From NCBI RefSeq assembly GCF_012927745.1, contig NZ_JABBKX010000003.1:124001-188000 (forward strand): DNA of 64,000 bases, in the 5' to 3' direction. The position numbers and the translations under genes were made by a program. The DNA is from Neoroseomonas marina (lineage in GTDB: Bacteria; Pseudomonadota; Alphaproteobacteria; Acetobacterales; Acetobacteraceae). Numbering within the stretch: the first letter of the stretch is position 1; each line of letters begins with the position of its first letter. The notes below the pieces were generated by a model. That model made no database searches and was not told where the DNA came from. It was given only the letters and a program-made list of their open reading frames with translations. Of the stretch, positions 61,140-64,000 are shown one piece after another.

Positions 61140-61311
61140 CGGCGCGGCGGCCTTCCTGCATTATGGCTGACCTGCCGCCAGCCATGGCCGGGCGGGCCGC
61201 CGCAGATGGAGGGCGTCGCCCTTCGGCCCGGTCGTGCGCATCCGGGCAACGGTCGCCGTCGAGGGCCGGGCGATCCCCCGCCAGGGCCGGCGAACCGCGC
61301 CGGCCCGCGGG
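61140..61311. other. Gap between ABC exporter and lipoprotein genes
   Basis: A 172-base convergent gap. It is GC-rich with several short complementary runs (for example GCGCCGGCC-type repeats near 61280-61305) but no stem followed by a T-run and no convincing small gene. I see no other feature. Confidence 0.4.
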
Positions 61312-61635
61312 CTACAGGCCGCGGAAGGCGGGGGAGACTTCTCCCGGGATCACCGGCATCTGGCCCTCCCCGCCCTGGTCGAACGGCGCATAGCCGGGCT
61401 CGCCCGTGGGCGCCGGAGCCTCGCCGTCGGCGGCGTTCTCGCGTTGCCGCAGGCGATCCTGGTTGAAGTCGCGGCGCAGGACCCGGGCGGCCTGCTGTTC
61501 CGGCGTGCCGCCGGCCGCGGACGGCGCGGCGGCCGTCGGCGCGGCGGGCGGTGGCACGGTGTAGCCCGCCGGCAAGGGCGCCTGGTGTTGGCATGCCGCA
61601 AGCAGGACCGCCGTCACGAGGAGTGGGATGCGCAT
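61312..61635 (-). CDS. Small lipoprotein of unknown function
   Basis: A 107-residue protein. The signal MRIPLLVTAVLLAACQHQ ends in the lipobox LLAAC, so Cys16 is expected to be lipidated. The mature part is Pro/Ala-rich (about residues 20-48) and then charged (VLRRDFNQDRLRQRENAAD). It may be attached to the inner or outer membrane. Start ATG 61635. No family recognised. Confidence 0.65.
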   Translation of the reverse strand: MRIPLLVTAVLLAACQHQAPLPAGYTVPPPAAPTAAAPSAAGGTPEQQAARVLRRDFNQDRLRQRENAADGEAPAPTGEPGYAPFDQGGEGQMPVIPGEVSPAFRGL

Positions 61636-61712
61636 CGCTGGACCTCTGCTGCCCTTCCACACGGACGCTAGCCCAGGACCGCGCGCGCCGACAGGCCGCG
61701 ACGCAGCGCAGG

Positions 61713-62678
61713 TCACCGTGCGCCGGGGGACCAGACCGGCGGCGGCTCGCTGCCGACCTGTTCAGTGATCCGGCCATACGCCTCCGGCCGCCGGTGCCTG
61801 GCGAAGTTGAAGATCGTGGTGCGGCCGAGCTCGCACATGCCGAGGTCGGCCTCGGCGACGATCAGCTCGTCGCCCCAGGAGGTCGCCTGGGCCATGATCT
61901 CCCCCTGCGGGTTCACGATGATGGAATGGCCGAACAGCTCGTGGCCGTCCTCGGTGCCGGCCTTGGCCGTCGCCACCGCGAAGCAGGCGTTCTGGTAGCA
62001 GCCCGCGCGGATCGAGAGATGGCTGTGCTCGACGCGCAGGTGGTGCGCCTCGAAGCCGCGGTTGTCCATGTTCAGCGACGGCGTGTTGTAGCCGAGCATG
62101 ACGAGTTCGACCTGCTGCAGCCCCATCACGCGCCAGGCCTCGGGCCAGCGGCGGTCGTTGCAGATCATCATGCCGACATTGACGTCGTGGCCCGCGACCG
62201 GCGCGCGGATGACGGGGAAGCCGAGGTCGCCGACCTCGAAATAGCGCTTCTCGAGGTGCTGCACCTTGCGGATCGGGTCGTAGTCCTTGTGACCCGGCAG
62301 GTGGACCTTGCGGTACTTCAGCATGATCTCGCCGTTCGGGCTGACGAAGGCGGCGGTGTTGTAGCGGTGCCCGTCCGGCGTCTTCTCCGCATAGCCGAGG
62401 TGGAAGGCGATGCCATACTTGCGCGCGGCTTCGAACAGCGGCGCGGTCTCGTTGGAGGGCAGCGCGGTCTCGTACCAATGGTCGGCGGCGGAGATGTCGT
62501 CCTCGTACCAGCGCGGGAAGAAGGTGGTCAGCGCGAGCTCGGGGAAGACCACCACTTCGGCGCCCCGCTGATGCGCCTTTTCCATCAGGCGCACCATGCG
62601 GCCCACGGCGACGTCGCGGCCTTCGGCCTTCTGGATGGGGCCGAGCTGGGCGGCGGCGAGGACGAGGCTGCGGGTCAT
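61713..62678 (-). CDS. N-carbamoyl-D-amino-acid hydrolase-like nitrilase-superfamily enzyme
   Basis: A 321-residue carbon-nitrogen hydrolase. The triad is Glu in VVFPELALTTFFPRW, Lys in LKYRKVHLPGHKDYD and Cys in MMICNDRRWPEAWRVMGL. The FFPRW, HLPGHK and EKRYFEVGDLGFPV stretches match the Agrobacterium D-carbamoylase closely. That enzyme hydrolyses N-carbamoyl-D-amino acids to free D-amino acids. The racemase-like gene nearby gives some context. Start ATG 62678 (MTRSLVLAAAQLGPI). Confidence 0.87.
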   Translation of the reverse strand: MTRSLVLAAAQLGPIQKAEGRDVAVGRMVRLMEKAHQRGAEVVVFPELALTTFFPRWYEDDISAADHWYETALPSNETAPLFEAARKYGIAFHLGYAEKTPDGHRYNTAAFVSPNGEIMLKYRKVHLPGHKDYDPIRKVQHLEKRYFEVGDLGFPVIRAPVAGHDVNVGMMICNDRRWPEAWRVMGLQQVELVMLGYNTPSLNMDNRGFEAHHLRVEHSHLSIRAGCYQNACFAVATAKAGTEDGHELFGHSIIVNPQGEIMAQATSWGDELIVAEADLGMCELGRTTIFNFARHRRPEAYGRITEQVGSEPPPVWSPGAR

Positions 62679-62734
62679 GAGCGGTCTCCGGATGATCGCG
62701 GCGACCCTATCGCGGATTGCTGCGCCGCGGGAGG

Positions 62735-62935
62735 TCAGCGCGGCTCGATGATCGCCGCGCCATGCTTCATGCGGGCCCGCGCGACCGCGGCGGCCAGCGC
62801 GTCCTCCCACGCCTCCATCAGCAGGTCCACCAGGTCGCCCGCGGCCGCGCGCGTCGTGGTGATGGCGAGCGTCTCGCCATCACGCGTCACGAGGCGGAAA
62901 TGGCCGGTCTGCGGATCCTCGACGACCTCGATCAC
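62735..62935 (-). CDS. Small protein coupled to the flavin monooxygenase
   Basis: A 66-residue frame starting at GTG 62935 that overlaps the monooxygenase stop as GTGA. It reads MIEVVEDPQTGHFRLVTRDG and then a helical LVDLLMEAWEDALAAAVARAR. The overlap strongly suggests translational coupling. The protein has an N-terminal beta-hairpin-like part and a helix; no family is recognised. It may be a partner or stabiliser of the flavoprotein. Confidence 0.6.
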   Translation of the reverse strand: MIEVVEDPQTGHFRLVTRDGETLAITTTRAAAGDLVDLLMEAWEDALAAAVARARMKHGAAIIEPR

Positions 62936-64000
62936 GTGGGCAGGCCGAGTTCCCGCGCCTTGATCTGCAGCGCCAGCACCTTCGAGAAGATGCGGCACTG
63001 CGCAAGGCCGCCGGCATGGAACCACAGCCCCGGCTGGCCGGTCGGGCGCCACATGCCGTGGAGTTCGCCTTCCTCGTCCCAGCCCCAGACCTTGCCGACC
63101 CGGTCGGCGACCGCATCGCCGAACAGGCGACGCGCGGCCGCGGCCTGGCCCTCGTAGCCGGTGGCGAGCACGATCAGGTCCGCGGACCTCGTCGTGCCGT
63201 CCTTCATGATCGCGCCCTCGGGGCCGAAGCGGTCGATGTCGTCGAACTGGATCAGGCCGACCTTGCCGTCGATGATCATCTGCGAGCAGCCGGCGTCGAA
63301 GTAGTAACCGCCGCCGCGCTGCTGATACATGATCTGCCAACCCGTGCCGTCGGGGCCCGAGGTCAGGCGGAACCCCTTCTCCTTCAGCCCGTCGAGCAGC
63401 GCCTTGTCGGCATGCTCGTTCATCCTCGTCATGCGCTGGTGGGCGCGCCGGTAGATCGGGAACGGAAAGGAGGTGGCGAGGAGGTCCTTGTCCTCGAAGG
63501 GGATGTCCTCGTCGTACAGGGCGTAGGGCGCCTGCGCTTCCTTGAGGCTGACCACCAGCGTGGGGCGACGCTGGATCAACGTCACCTCCGCCGCGCCCGA
63601 CACCGCCAGGTCCTGCGCGACGTCATGCCCCGAGGTGCCGGTGCCGAGTACCAGCGCGCGCCTGCCCGCCCAGTCGAGGCCGCTGCCCACGCTCCCCGAA
63701 TGCCGCACCACGCCCTTGAAGTCCTTCAGGCCGGGAAGGTCCGGCATGATCGGGATGCTGCTGACGCCGTTCGCCATGACGATGTGGCGCGGGCGCATGC
63801 GGCGCTCGGTGCCGTCGGCGCGCTTCAGCGTCACCTCCCAGCATTGCGCCGCCTCGTCCCAGGTGCCGCCGGTGAGCTCCGTGCCGGTCCAGGTGTTGAT
63901 CTCCATCGCCTCGGCGTAGAGCTCGAACCAGTTCGCCAGCATGTCCTTCGGGATGAAGACCGGCCAGGAGCGCGGGAACGGCATGTACGGGAGGTGATTG
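62932..64000 (-). CDS. Flavin-containing monooxygenase (partial at window edge)
   Basis: A flavoprotein monooxygenase of the FMO type whose N-terminus lies beyond the window. Visible parts are the NHLPYMPFPRSWPVF-type segment, the second Rossmann motif VLGTGTSGHDVAQDL (NADPH binding), the LATGYEG motif, and the IVMANGVSSIPIMPDLPGLKDF linker. Such enzymes oxygenate N or S atoms or act as Baeyer-Villiger catalysts. The stop overlaps the small gene downstream. At least 355 residues are present. Confidence 0.85.
   Translation of the reverse strand, partial: NHLPYMPFPRSWPVFIPKDMLANWFELYAEAMEINTWTGTELTGGTWDEAAQCWEVTLKRADGTERRMRPRHIVMANGVSSIPIMPDLPGLKDFKGVVRHSGSVGSGLDWAGRRALVLGTGTSGHDVAQDLAVSGAAEVTLIQRRPTLVVSLKEAQAPYALYDEDIPFEDKDLLATSFPFPIYRRAHQRMTRMNEHADKALLDGLKEKGFRLTSGPDGTGWQIMYQQRGGGYYFDAGCSQMIIDGKVGLIQFDDIDRFGPEGAIMKDGTTRSADLIVLATGYEGQAAAARRLFGDAVADRVGKVWGWDEEGELHGMWRPTGQPGLWFHAGGLAQCRIFSKVLALQIKARELGLPT

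Overview
The window is 64 kb of very GC-rich, tightly packed chromosomal DNA with third-position G/C bias. It fits an alphaproteobacterium of the Rhodospirillales/Acetobacteraceae type (Roseomonas-like). The pointers are a CckA-type hybrid kinase co-transcribed with fliQ-fliR-flhB, a FliX regulator, DUF6468 and MotE-like flagellar genes, UPF0262, a DksA with one cysteine, and an alphaproteobacterial LexA box (GTTC-N7-GTTC) upstream of recA. The lineage is inferred from gene content; no rRNA or tRNA gene was seen. I found no insertion sequence, prophage, CRISPR array or origin.

Layout. 0-3.4 kb: end of phoU, phoB, a nucleoside 2-deoxyribosyltransferase-like gene antisense to the phoB tail, an arylformamidase-like hydrolase, and a Tat-exported binding protein that opens a complete branched-chain amino-acid-type ABC operon (to 6.8 kb) followed by a cupin. 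7.4-11.8 kb: alaS coupled to a DmpA-type peptidase and an exported protein. 11.8-20.6 kb: housekeeping and metabolism (DUF599, GT87 membrane protein, icd, MBL hydrolase, PhzS-like monooxygenase, DUF1127, enoyl-CoA hydratase, recA). 20.7-42.2 kb: a large motility region. It contains flgB-flgC-fliE-fliQ-fliR-flhB-cckA (minus), a small gene plus fliO-fliP (plus), speE-speD, fliL-fliM-DUF6468-motE-like-cheY-cheZ-TPR protein (minus), flgF-flgG-flgA-flgH (plus), an SRAP protein and dksA, fliX (minus), and flgI-flgJ-flgN (plus). Two strong sigma-54 -24/-12 elements precede flgF and flgI.

42.2-51.9 kb is an accessory metabolic stretch. It holds a glycosyltransferase-like protein, a permease split into two half genes, and then a compact plus-strand series: RibD-C-type reductase, zinc-type dehydrogenase, tiny membrane protein, a 6-pyruvoyl-tetrahydropterin-synthase homologue lacking its catalytic cysteine and a zinc ligand, GT4 glycosyltransferase and SAM methyltransferase. 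This series is the best candidate for an undescribed pathway, possibly making a glycosylated or methylated small molecule of pterin or pyrimidine origin. It is followed by a cupin-OtnK-OtnC-DUF4406 operon for four-carbon acid sugars.

51.8-64 kb: MgtC, a PiuC-like oxygenase opposite an exported Gly-Gly-Glu repeat protein, a GlcD-type FAD oxidase, isochorismatase-fold hydrolase with mtnA, UPF0262/DUF983, and an Asp/Glu (hydantoin) racemase-like gene. Next comes an ABC exporter preceded by a striking three-hairpin leader that encloses a 14-codon ORF. The window ends with a lipoprotein, an N-carbamoyl-D-amino-acid hydrolase, a small coupled gene and a truncated flavin monooxygenase. Many neighbouring genes overlap by 1-8 nt (ATGA, GTGA, TGATG), so most runs are translationally coupled operons.
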